Positions 47,878 to 55,437 of a stretch of DNA of 64,000 nucleotides are shown one piece after another. A program made the translations under genes and the position numbers. A model generated the notes under the pieces. It saw only the letters and a program-made list of their open reading frames with translations, had not been told where the DNA came from and did no database searches. The stretch is from Microbacterium maritypicum. Lineage in GTDB: Bacteria; Actinomycetota; Actinomycetes; Actinomycetales; Microbacteriaceae. The stretch lies in NCBI RefSeq assembly GCF_041529975.1, contig NZ_CP168030.1, positions 1,860,001-1,924,000 of the forward strand. Reading direction: 5' to 3'. Numbering within the stretch: position 1 is the stretch's first letter; each line of letters opens with the position of its first letter.

Positions 47878-48941
47878 CCGACTCCCCCCGCTTCCGTCCC
47901 GATGTCCCCGAGCTGCACCGCCCGTACGCGGCGGACGAGAGCCGCTATCAGCAGTTCTCCTACCGCCAGGTCGGCACGTCCGGGCTGTATCTGCCGCCGA
48001 TCTCGCTCGGACTGTGGTGGAACTTCGGCGACAACATCCCGCTCGATAACCAGCGCGCACTGCTGCGCCACGCGTTCGACCGCGGCATCACGCACTTCGA
48101 CCTGGCGAACAACTACGGCCCGCCCTACGGCTCTGCCGAGAAGAACTTCGGGCGCATCTTCGCCGAGGACTTCCGCCCGTACCGCGATGAGCTGATCATC
48201 TCGTCGAAGGCCGGCTGGGACATGTGGCCCGGACCCTACGGCGACTTCGCGAGCCGCAAGTACATCCTCGCGAGCGCCGAGCAGTCGCTGACCCGCATGG
48301 GCCTCGACTACGTCGACATCTTCTACTCGCACCGCGTCGATCCCGTCACCCCGATCGAGGAGACCGTCGGTGCGCTCGACACGCTCGTGCGCCAGGGCAA
48401 GGCCCTCTACGTCGGCATCTCCTCGTACAGCGCCGAGCGCACGGCCGAGGCCGTCGCCGTGGCGAAGGAGCTCGGCACGCCGCTCGTCATCCACCAGCCG
48501 GCGTACTCGATCCTGAACCGCTGGGTCGAAGACGGTCTGACCGACACCCTCGAGCAGTCGGGCCTGGGCGCGATCGCCTTCACCCCGCTCGCGCAGGGGC
48601 TGCTCACCGACAAGTACCTCGGCGACGGCACGGCCGAGCGGGCGCAGAAGCGCGGCTCGCTGCCGGACGGGCGACTCACGGATGAGGCCGTACAGACGCT
48701 GCGATCGCTGAACGAGGTCGCGCAGAGCCGTGGACAGTCGCTCGCGCAACTGGCGCTGCAGTGGACGCTGCGCAACCCGGTCGTCGCCTCCGCGCTGATC
48801 GGCGCGTCGCGCCCGGAGCAGCTCGACGAGAACATCGCCGCCGTCAACGGTCCGACTTTCACCGCGGAGGAGCTGACCCGCATCGACGAGCTCGCCGGGG
48901 CGATCGACGTGAACCTGTGGGCGAAGTCCTCGGAGCTGTGA
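47874..48941 (+). CDS. Aldo/keto reductase (YghZ/L-glyceraldehyde 3-phosphate reductase type)
   Basis: A 355-aa AKR14-like enzyme: QVGTSGLYLPPISLGLWWNFGD, THFDLANNYGPPYGSAEKNFG, SSKAGWDMWPGPYGDFASRK and YSHRVDPVTPIEET. These match E. coli YghZ-type reductases that detoxify glyceraldehyde phosphate and methylglyoxal. It is inserted between rsmA and ispE, which are neighbours in many actinobacteria. GTG start overlaps rsmA by 4 bp; ispE begins 7 bp after the stop. Confidence 0.92.
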   Translation: MTDSPRFRPDVPELHRPYAADESRYQQFSYRQVGTSGLYLPPISLGLWWNFGDNIPLDNQRALLRHAFDRGITHFDLANNYGPPYGSAEKNFGRIFAEDFRPYRDELIISSKAGWDMWPGPYGDFASRKYILASAEQSLTRMGLDYVDIFYSHRVDPVTPIEETVGALDTLVRQGKALYVGISSYSAERTAEAVAVAKELGTPLVIHQPAYSILNRWVEDGLTDTLEQSGLGAIAFTPLAQGLLTDKYLGDGTAERAQKRGSLPDGRLTDEAVQTLRSLNEVAQSRGQSLAQLALQWTLRNPVVASALIGASRPEQLDENIAAVNGPTFTAEELTRIDELAGAIDVNLWAKSSEL

Positions 48942-48948
48942 TCCAATC

Positions 48949-49881
48949 ATGAGCCACGCCGCGTCCACCGACTCCGTGCACGTGCGCGCCCCGGGGAAGA
49001 TCAACGTCTACCTCGGGGTCGGCGGGCGGCACGACGACGGCTATCACGCGCTGGCGACGGTCTTCCAAGCGGTCTCGCTGTATGAAGACGTGATCGCGCG
49101 CCCGGCCGACGACTTCTCGGTCACGGTCGCCGGCGTGGAGGACATCGGCTCGGTCCCGCTCGACGACCGCAATCTGGCGATGCGCGCCGCCAAGCTGCTC
49201 GCGCTCGCCGTCGACCACCCGGGCGGCGTCGCCCTCGAGATCCGCAAAAGCGTGCCCGTGGCCGGCGGCATGGGCGGAGGGTCGGCGGATGCCGCTGCCG
49301 CTCTGGTCGCCTGCGACGCACTGTGGGGGACCGGGCTCTCGCAGGCCCGGCTGCACGACCTCGCCGCCCGTCTCGGCGCCGATGTGCCGTTCGCGCTGCA
49401 CGGCGGCACCGCGGTCGGCACCGGTCGCGGCGATCAGCTCAATCCGGCGCTCGCGCGCGGACGCTTCGACTGGATCCTGGTGCCCAGCGACAAGGGGCTC
49501 TCGACGCCGGTGGTCTACGAGCGACTCGACATCCTGCGCGAGGAGGAGGGCGCCCTCGCCGACGACCCGCCGCTTTCGCTCGACGTGCCGATCCCGGTGT
49601 TGCAGGCGCTGCGCTCCGGCGACCCCGCCCAGCTCGCCGAGACCCTGTTCAACGACCTGCAGGCCGCCGCGCTGTTCGAGCGTCCCGACCTCGCCGACAC
49701 CATCCGGCAGGGTGTCGCGGCCGGTGCGCTGCAGGGGATCGTGTCGGGCTCAGGGCCCACCGTGGCTCTGCTCTGTCCCGATCCCGAGACGGCGCAGGAC
49801 GTGCAGTCCGCCCTGCGCGAGACCGGCCTCGACCCGCTCCACGTGCACGGCCCCGTCCCGGGCGCGCGCATCATCGGCTGA
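48949..49881 (+). CDS. ispE: 4-(cytidine 5'-diphospho)-2-C-methyl-D-erythritol kinase
   Basis: A 310-aa GHMP kinase of the MEP isoprenoid pathway. The N-terminal APGKINVYLGVGGRHDDGYH and the ATP loop PVAGGMGGGSADAAAALVA are IspE signatures, and IVSGSGPTVALL is the third GHMP motif. It phosphorylates CDP-methylerythritol in isoprenoid precursor synthesis. It closes the metG-tatD-rsmA-ispE block and converges with the AsnC regulator over a 15-bp gap. Confidence 0.95.
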   Translation: MSHAASTDSVHVRAPGKINVYLGVGGRHDDGYHALATVFQAVSLYEDVIARPADDFSVTVAGVEDIGSVPLDDRNLAMRAAKLLALAVDHPGGVALEIRKSVPVAGGMGGGSADAAAALVACDALWGTGLSQARLHDLAARLGADVPFALHGGTAVGTGRGDQLNPALARGRFDWILVPSDKGLSTPVVYERLDILREEEGALADDPPLSLDVPIPVLQALRSGDPAQLAETLFNDLQAAALFERPDLADTIRQGVAAGALQGIVSGSGPTVALLCPDPETAQDVQSALRETGLDPLHVHGPVPGARIIG

Positions 49882-49896
49882 CACCGATTCCGCGCC

Positions 49897-50358
49897 TCAC
49901 TCCGCCTGCAGCAGCGCGCTCACCCGGTAGGGGATGACCTCGCGGAGGAACAGGCTCGTCGAGGTGCGGAGGATGCCGGGGCAGAGGCGCACGACCTCGG
50001 CCACGCGGTAGAGGTCGTCGGGGTCCTTGGCCACGACGCGCAGCAGCAGGTCGGTGTCGCCCGCGGGGGCGAAGCACTCCAGGACCTCGGGAACCCGGCT
50101 GAGCGCGTCGATCGCGGCGGTGATCTGATGCTGATCGAGCTCGACGAGGATGGAGGCCGCGACGCCGCGTCCCAGAGCCTGCGGAAGGATGCGCGCGCTG
50201 TGGGCGCGCAGATACCCGCCGGATTCGAGCCGGTCGAGCCGGGCGTGCACGGTGCCGCGGGCGAGCCCCAGATCCTGGGCGATCAGAGCCACCGGTCGGC
50301 GCGGGTCGCGGTCGAGCACCGTGAGGATCCTCCGGTCGGTCTCGTCGAGATTGGCCAT
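49897..50358 (-). CDS. Lrp/AsnC family transcriptional regulator
   Basis: A ~153-aa regulator starting MANLDETDRRIL. The HTH (RRPVALIAQDLGLARGTVHA) and effector domain (CFAPAGDTDLLLRVVAKDPDDL) are complete. The ATG at 50358 is preferred to an in-frame TTG at 50409, because that TTG lies within an 8-3-8 palindrome likely to be an operator and its 17 extra residues do not resemble the family. It stands alone; possible targets include its own gene and the adjacent PucR gene. Confidence 0.88.
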   Translation of the reverse strand: MANLDETDRRILTVLDRDPRRPVALIAQDLGLARGTVHARLDRLESGGYLRAHSARILPQALGRGVAASILVELDQHQITAAIDALSRVPEVLECFAPAGDTDLLLRVVAKDPDDLYRVAEVVRLCPGILRTSTSLFLREVIPYRVSALLQAE

Positions 50359-50391
50359 TTCGATCACCGTCGCCTTCGTTGACTCCCACAG

Positions 50392-50410
50392 ATTGATCGG
50401 ATCGATCAAT
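50392..50410. promoter_or_regulatory. Palindromic operator candidate of AsnC gene
   Basis: ATTGATCG-GAT-CGATCAAT, perfect 8-bp arms with a 3-bp centre, 34 bp upstream of the ATG at 50358. The AT-rich symmetry fits Lrp/AsnC binding sites and probably mediates autoregulation. Confidence 0.55.
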
Positions 50411-50476
50411 CAGAATCCACTCTATGGTCTGAATGATCGTGATGTGGTGTGATGACTGTCAGATACGCAGGATGCC

Positions 50477-50557
50477 GGCCACGAGCGGGCATCACGCGCA
50501 CTCGACGGAAGGCCACGAGCCGCACACGCCGGGTGTCGACGGCGACCGGCCACGAGC
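50477..50557. repeat. Three copies of GGCCACGAGC
   Basis: The ten-base sequence occurs at 50477-50486, 50511-50520 and 50548-50557 in the 149-bp gap between the AsnC and PucR genes. Function unknown; could be a regulator site or chance in GC-rich DNA. Confidence 0.35.
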
Positions 50558-50568
50558 CTCAGCCGTCG
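50537..50568 (-). terminator. Hairpin overlapping the PucR stop codon
   Basis: CGACGGC (50537-50543) pairs with GCCGTCG (50562-50568) across an 18-base loop. It overlaps the end of the PucR-type gene and may terminate its transcript. Weak evidence. Confidence 0.3.
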
Positions 50569-52253
50569 ATCAGACCTCCATCGCGGGGGATGAGGAGCCG
50601 CAACTGCACCATGGCCGAGAACCGTGCGTCCGGATCGGTCAGATCGAGTCCGCTGATCTCCGACAGCCGGCGCAGCCGATACCGGAACGTGTTGGGGTGC
50701 GTGTACACGCGGGCCGCAGCCACCGCCACATCTCCGAACGCGTCGAGCCAGGCCCGCAGCGTCTCCACCAGATGCGTGCCCTTCTCCCGGTCCTGCGCCA
50801 GGAGCCGCGCGACGGGGCCGGTGGGCTGGTCGCCCCGAGAGCGGACGAGATCTCCGAGCTCGACCAGCAGGGCTTCGATCTGCACGGCCGTGAACCGGGC
50901 GACGGGCTCGCGCGAAGGCGTCTGACGCACCACTCGGAGGGCGCGGTCGGCATTCGCGCGCGATGCGGGGATGCCCGCCGCGTCCTCCGCGACGGTGCCG
51001 ACGCCGATGCGGATCTCACTGGTGGCCCCGAGCCGCCCGAGGAAGTCGGTCGCGACGCGGGCCGCGCGGCTGTCCGCATCGCGGTGCTCCGCCCCGGTCT
51101 CCGCATCACCCTGTTCCGGGCGGATGCCGACGACCGCGTACACGACGTTGCCGATCACGGCGACGGCCGAGCGGAGGTAGACGGCGCCCAGGTGCACGGC
51201 GAAGGCATCGGCGATGCGCTGCCGCTCGGCCACCCCGCGGGCGCCGGCGGAGGGTTCGTCGTCGCTCTCCTCCGCTGCCGACAGCGCCAGCACGACGCAT
51301 CGATGATCGCTGAGACGCAGCCGGGCGGTGGCATCCGCGGCCCCCGGACCGCCTTCGAGGATCGTGGCGAGCAGGTCGGCCCGCAGCCGGCGCTCGACAT
51401 CGGCACCGGCCCGCAGCCGCAGCATGTGCAGGGCCACCAGGCCGGCGGAGTCCTTCAGCGCGCGCACACGATCGGGGGATAGAGGTTCCTGGACCGCGGC
51501 CCAGATCGAGCCGAGGATCTCGTCGCCCGCGCGCACCGCGAGCGCCACGCGCGGGAACGAGGGGAGTCCTTCGGTGTTGTTCACGGGGCCGACGTCGATC
51601 GGGTCCACGCTGCGGTAGAGCTCCTGGAAGACGCCGCGCTCCTCCAGCTGCCGTGCGAACCGTTCGGGCACCTGCCGTCCGAGCACGGTCTCGATGCGGG
51701 CGGGGTCGGCTTCGTGCTGGCGGCCCGAGAAGGCGACGACCCGGGAGTTGCGATCCTCGATCGTCACGGGGGCGTTCAGCAGCGTCGCGATGGCGTTGGC
51801 GAGGGCGAACAGGTCACCGGAGGGCATCCCGCCGAGTGTCGTGGCTCCCTGATCGCCCACGTCGCCCTCGGCGATCAGGGACCGCAGCATCGCCGCCAGC
51901 TGCGCCCACGACGCGCCGCGGGTCAGTGCGAGGACGGGGATGCCGGTCGCCTCGGATGCTTCGCGCACCGGCTGCTCCGAACGCACGGGCGCACGCAGGA
52001 CCAGGGCGGAGGCCTGCTGTGTGGCGAGGACCCGGAGGAGCTCCGCGATCTCGTCCGGATCGCTCAGGCCGACGCCGAGGACGAGCGCGCGGCGCATCGG
52101 CATCGCGTCGTCGAGGACGTCGTGGATGACGACCGTCTCGATCTCGGTGTCATCGTCGACCGCACCGCTCACCACCTCGAGCAGGGTGTTGCCGAGGTCT
52201 TCGATGACCCGGCCGAGGCTGGCGCGGGGCTTTGTCGTCACGGACATGAGCAC
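50559..52253 (-). CDS. PucR family transcriptional regulator
   Basis: A 564-aa regulator. The N-terminal part resembles the PucR purine-catabolism sensing domain (VVIHDVLDDAMP; ALVLRAPVRSEQPVREAS). A GGDEF-like/CdaR middle follows, and the C-terminal PucR helix-turn-helix is DVAVAAARVYTHPNTFRYRL. The start is GTG 52253, 7 nt after TAGCCT; an ATG 6 bp further in is an alternative. It lies directly downstream of the D-amino-acid-type operon, on the same strand but behind a hairpin, and is the best candidate regulator of it. Confidence 0.9.
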   Translation of the reverse strand: MLMSVTTKPRASLGRVIEDLGNTLLEVVSGAVDDDTEIETVVIHDVLDDAMPMRRALVLGVGLSDPDEIAELLRVLATQQASALVLRAPVRSEQPVREASEATGIPVLALTRGASWAQLAAMLRSLIAEGDVGDQGATTLGGMPSGDLFALANAIATLLNAPVTIEDRNSRVVAFSGRQHEADPARIETVLGRQVPERFARQLEERGVFQELYRSVDPIDVGPVNNTEGLPSFPRVALAVRAGDEILGSIWAAVQEPLSPDRVRALKDSAGLVALHMLRLRAGADVERRLRADLLATILEGGPGAADATARLRLSDHRCVVLALSAAEESDDEPSAGARGVAERQRIADAFAVHLGAVYLRSAVAVIGNVVYAVVGIRPEQGDAETGAEHRDADSRAARVATDFLGRLGATSEIRIGVGTVAEDAAGIPASRANADRALRVVRQTPSREPVARFTAVQIEALLVELGDLVRSRGDQPTGPVARLLAQDREKGTHLVETLRAWLDAFGDVAVAAARVYTHPNTFRYRLRRLSEISGLDLTDPDARFSAMVQLRLLIPRDGGLIDG

Positions 52254-52260
52254 AGGGCCC

Positions 52261-52266
52261 AGGCTA
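52261..52266 (-). promoter_or_regulatory. -10 box of PucR gene, leaderless type
   Basis: Minus-strand TAGCCT, 7 nt before the GTG at 52253. Confidence 0.55.
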
Positions 52267-52293
52267 GGGGGCGACCACCGGTCGCGGAGCTGT

Positions 52294-52350
52294 GGGGCAC
52301 GACGAAATCGTATCGACAGTTGGTCGATCTCGACAGGCTCGTCGTGCCCC
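52294..52350 (-). terminator. Nested hairpin at the end of the peptide/D-amino-acid operon
   Basis: Perfect 12-bp outer arms (52294-52305 and 52339-52350) enclose a 33-base loop that itself holds ATCGAC-AGTTG-GTCGAT (52312-52328). It begins 11 bp after the racemase stop. Probably terminates the operon and insulates the PucR gene. Confidence 0.65.
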
Positions 52351-52361
52351 GTCGCATCAGC

Positions 52362-53468
52362 TCAGAAGGTGATCCACTCCGTGCGCACCGTCACGGCATC
52401 CAGCGCATCGGCATCCGGCGTCACGCCGATGCCCGGTCCGGTCGGGACCGTCAGCGTGCCGTCCTCCACGACGAACGGCTCGGTGATGTCGCGGGAGTAG
52501 TAGCGACCGGAGCCCGAGGTGTCGCCGGGGAGGGTGAAGCCCGGGAGGGCCGCGAGAGCGACGTTCGCCGCCCGGCCGATCCCCGTCTCCAGCATCCCGC
52601 CGCACCACACCGGGATGTCGTTCGCCACGCACACGTCGTGGATGCGACGGGCCTCGAGGTAGCCGCCCACGCGGCCGGGCTTGATGTTCACGATCGAGCA
52701 GGCACCCAGGGCGATGGCATCCGCCGCGGCACGCGCCGACACGATCGACTCGTCGAGGCACACCGGGGTCGTGATGGCCTTCGCGAGCTGGGCATGGCCG
52801 AGCAGATCCTCCTCGTCGAGGGGCTGCTCGATCAGGAGCAGGTCGAACGGGTCGAGCTTGGCGAGGTGCCGGGCGTCGCCCCGGTGGTAGGCGGTGTTCG
52901 CGTCGACCTGCAGCAGCACGTCGTCGCCGAACCGCTCGCGCACGGCACGGACGGGATCGATGTCCCACCCCGGCTCGATCTTGAGCTTGATGCGCACGTA
53001 GCCCTCGTCGAGGTAGCCGTCGACGGCGTCGAGGAGCTCGGGGATCGAGTCCATGATGCCGACGGAGACGCCGCAGTCGACCCGGTCGCGCACGGCGCCC
53101 AGCTCGCGCGACAGCGGCACGCCCGTGGCCCGCAGCTCGGCGTCGAGGATCGCCAGTTCGACGGCGGCCTTCGACATCCGGTGCCCCTTGAACTTCGCGA
53201 GAGCCGGAGCGACGCCGCCCGCATGCAGGTCCTTCACCGGCGCGAGCGCCGGCAGCAGGAAGCGGGTGATCACGTCGACGCTCGCCTCGACGTACTCGGA
53301 GGAGTACAGCGGGTCGTTCATCGCGACGCCCTCGCCCCAGCCCTCGGCCTCGTCGGTGACGGCCCGCACGATCAGCGCCTCGCGCACGGTCTGCACCCCG
53401 AACGACGTGCGGAACGGTGACACCAGCGGCATCTCGATCACACGCAGCTCGAATCCGGTGAGCTTCAT
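52362..53468 (-). CDS. N-succinylamino acid racemase / o-succinylbenzoate synthase family enolase
   Basis: A 368-aa enolase-superfamily protein of the MenC2/NSAR group. The catalytic KxK is Lys161/Lys163, metal ligands are Asp189, Glu214 and Asp239, and the second catalytic lysine is Lys263 in NIKPGRVGG. CGGMLETGIGRAAN is typical of NSAR/OSBS proteins. No menaquinone genes are nearby. Instead, a GNAT acyltransferase and an M20 hydrolase are co-encoded, as in the known N-succinyl D-to-L amino-acid pathway, so racemase is the better call. The ATG at 53468 follows AGAGGAG and overlaps the GNAT stop by 4 bp. Confidence 0.87.
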   Translation of the reverse strand: MKLTGFELRVIEMPLVSPFRTSFGVQTVREALIVRAVTDEAEGWGEGVAMNDPLYSSEYVEASVDVITRFLLPALAPVKDLHAGGVAPALAKFKGHRMSKAAVELAILDAELRATGVPLSRELGAVRDRVDCGVSVGIMDSIPELLDAVDGYLDEGYVRIKLKIEPGWDIDPVRAVRERFGDDVLLQVDANTAYHRGDARHLAKLDPFDLLLIEQPLDEEDLLGHAQLAKAITTPVCLDESIVSARAAADAIALGACSIVNIKPGRVGGYLEARRIHDVCVANDIPVWCGGMLETGIGRAANVALAALPGFTLPGDTSGSGRYYSRDITEPFVVEDGTLTVPTGPGIGVTPDADALDAVTVRTEWITF

Positions 53469-54337
53469 CCCTGTTCTCCTCTGTCGATGGTGTACGCGCC
53501 GGAGCGATCGAACGAGAGCACGCGCCCTCCGCCCTCCAGCGCAGATCCGAGCGTCTCCCGCAGCGCCAGACGCCACGCGGTCGCGCGGGCGGGCTCGGAA
53601 AGGCGCAGCGCCTCGATGTCGCGCGGCAGCGCCACGCGGACGAGCCGGGCGTCGGTGCGATGCCGGAGCGGCCCGAGGTCTTCGCCCACGCTGAGTAGTG
53701 GCTCGGCGTCGGCGACGTCTCCCGAGCCGGACGGCTCCCCGTGACAGGCGGCGACGACGCGCGGGTCGCGCACGTACCAGGTCACCAGCATCCGGTCGGT
53801 GTCATCGGCGCCGTTGAGCGCATCGGCCATGTGCCCGTAGAAGTTGCGGTGGTACGACGTCGGCGTCGCGGCGAGCTTCACGAGATTGAAGTGGGCGTTG
53901 CGGCTGATCAGCGGATCGAACGTCCAGGCGATCTCGTCGAGGCCCTCCTCGAGCGCCCAGGCGCGCTGATGCACCTTGAGCGCGAAGCCGACGCTGCGAC
54001 CGCGCATCCGTGCCGAGACCCCGGCGATGTGGCTGTGCAGGGCGCGCTGATCCGGGGCCGCGAAGAAGCCGAAGCAGGCGCCGACGAGCTCGTCGTGCTC
54101 GAACGCGCCGCCCACGTAGCTGCCGGCCTTCGACAGGGCGCGCAGCGTCTCGACGTTGACCGGCGAGGTCTCGCCCTGCTTGGTCCAGATGCTCTGGAAC
54201 AGCTCCGCCACCCGGGCGAAGTCCCCCACATCCTCGAGCAGCCGGATCTCCACCCCCGCCCTCGACGCGGCGGCGCTCGCCGCGTCGGCGGCCTCCTCCG
54301 GCGAGGCGCGGAAAGCTGCGGCATCCGTCATGCTCAT
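53465..54337 (-). CDS. GNAT family acyltransferase (COG3375-like, predicted amino-acid N-succinyltransferase)
   Basis: A 290-aa GNAT protein. The acyl-CoA-binding area is SHIAGVSARMRGRSVGFAL. The core segment (AWTFDPLISRNAHFNLVKL; SYHRNFYGHMADALNGADD) is characteristic of the COG3375 group found next to MenC2/NSAR enzymes. In the characterised pathway such an enzyme uses succinyl-CoA to N-succinylate D-amino acids. That activity is inferred here from family and neighbours. It is coupled to the M20 gene upstream and the racemase downstream by 4-bp overlaps. Confidence 0.82.
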   Translation of the reverse strand: MSMTDAAAFRASPEEAADAASAAASRAGVEIRLLEDVGDFARVAELFQSIWTKQGETSPVNVETLRALSKAGSYVGGAFEHDELVGACFGFFAAPDQRALHSHIAGVSARMRGRSVGFALKVHQRAWALEEGLDEIAWTFDPLISRNAHFNLVKLAATPTSYHRNFYGHMADALNGADDTDRMLVTWYVRDPRVVAACHGEPSGSGDVADAEPLLSVGEDLGPLRHRTDARLVRVALPRDIEALRLSEPARATAWRLALRETLGSALEGGGRVLSFDRSGAYTIDRGEQG

Positions 54338-55437
54338 GCCCGCGCTCCGGAGATCAGACCCTGCAGCAGCTGGATGCGTTCCGGGATCATCGCCACGATC
54401 ACGTGCTCATCGTCGGCGTGGGCTCCGCCGCCCACCGCGCCGAGGCCGTCGAGGGTCGGAACCCCCAGCGCCGCGGTGAAGTTGCCGTCGGACGCACCGC
54501 CCACCGCGACGCCCTCGAACGGCGTCAGACCGGCCTCCTGGGCGATCGCCACCGCGGCGCGGAACAGGTCCGCAGAGACCTCGGGTTCCATCGGTCGACG
54601 GTTGGGGCCGCCCTCCACGCGCACCGTGGCGCCGGGAAGCGTGGCAGGGAGGGCGCGGAGCGCCGCATGCACCCGGTCCTGCTCCGCGACCGTGCGCACC
54701 CGCACGTCGACGGCGAACTCCGCATCGGCGGGCACCGTGTTCGTGGTGCTGCCGGCACGCAGGAGCGTGGGCGTGACGCTGGTCCCTGCCGCCGCGGCAC
54801 CGAGCTCGGCGACCGCGAGGAGGAGGTGCGCGGCCTCCACCGCCGCGTTCACGCCGCGCTCCGGTTCCAATCCGGCATGAGCCGCCCGACCGGTGACGTG
54901 GATCCGATACAGCGAGACCCCCTTGCGGGCGATCTTCACGGCGCCGCCGTCGGCCGAAGCTTCGAGCACGAGCGCCGCCGCGCAGCCGAGCGCCTCCTGC
55001 TCGATCAGGGCGCGCGAGCTCGGCGAACCGAGCTCCTCGTCGCCCGTGATCAGGATGCTGACGCCGGTGCGGTCCGGCAGCGCGGCGACGGCGTGGAGGG
55101 CCATCACGACACCGGTCTTCATGTCGAAGCATCCCGGGCCGCGGAGCACGCCGTCGTCGATGCGGAACGGATGCCGCCGCAGGGAGCCGAGGGGCCACAC
55201 CGTGTCGTGGTGACCGAGGAGCAGCACCGTGGGCTCACCGAACCGCCAGCGCAGGTGGGAGCGTCCGTCGATCACGATGCGCTCCGGCGCGACGCCCAGC
55301 AGGCGCTCGCCGAGGGCGGCGACGACATCGGCGCTGCGGGCGACGGCGTCGAGGTCATCGGACGGCGACTCGCAGGAGACCAGTGTCTCGATGTCGGCGA
55401 GGACCAGGTCGAGGTCCACGCCGGCCTGCACCGGCAT
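54334..55437 (-). CDS. M20 family metallopeptidase (predicted N-succinyl-L-amino acid hydrolase)
   Basis: A ~367-aa carboxypeptidase-G2-like M20 enzyme. Zinc and catalytic residues are visible: His76 and Asp78 in GHHDTVWP, Asp105 in CFDMKTG, Glu134/Glu135 in TGDEELGS, Glu159 and a C-terminal His in GGGAHADDEH. The dimerisation domain (VTGRAAHAGLEPERG) is present. Next to a racemase and a GNAT enzyme, removal of the succinyl group from N-succinyl-L-amino acids is the likely role. Start ATG 55437 overlaps the upstream stop as TGATG; a GTG 3 bp earlier is also possible. Confidence 0.88.
   Translation of the reverse strand: MPVQAGVDLDLVLADIETLVSCESPSDDLDAVARSADVVAALGERLLGVAPERIVIDGRSHLRWRFGEPTVLLLGHHDTVWPLGSLRRHPFRIDDGVLRGPGCFDMKTGVVMALHAVAALPDRTGVSILITGDEELGSPSSRALIEQEALGCAAALVLEASADGGAVKIARKGVSLYRIHVTGRAAHAGLEPERGVNAAVEAAHLLLAVAELGAAAAGTSVTPTLLRAGSTTNTVPADAEFAVDVRVRTVAEQDRVHAALRALPATLPGATVRVEGGPNRRPMEPEVSADLFRAAVAIAQEAGLTPFEGVAVGGASDGNFTAALGVPTLDGLGAVGGGAHADDEHVIVAMIPERIQLLQGLISGARA

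Noticed and set aside
52362..53468. MenC of menaquinone synthesis
   Set aside because: Sequence alone cannot exclude o-succinylbenzoate synthase activity, but no men genes are near and the GNAT and M20 partners point to the N-succinylamino acid route.
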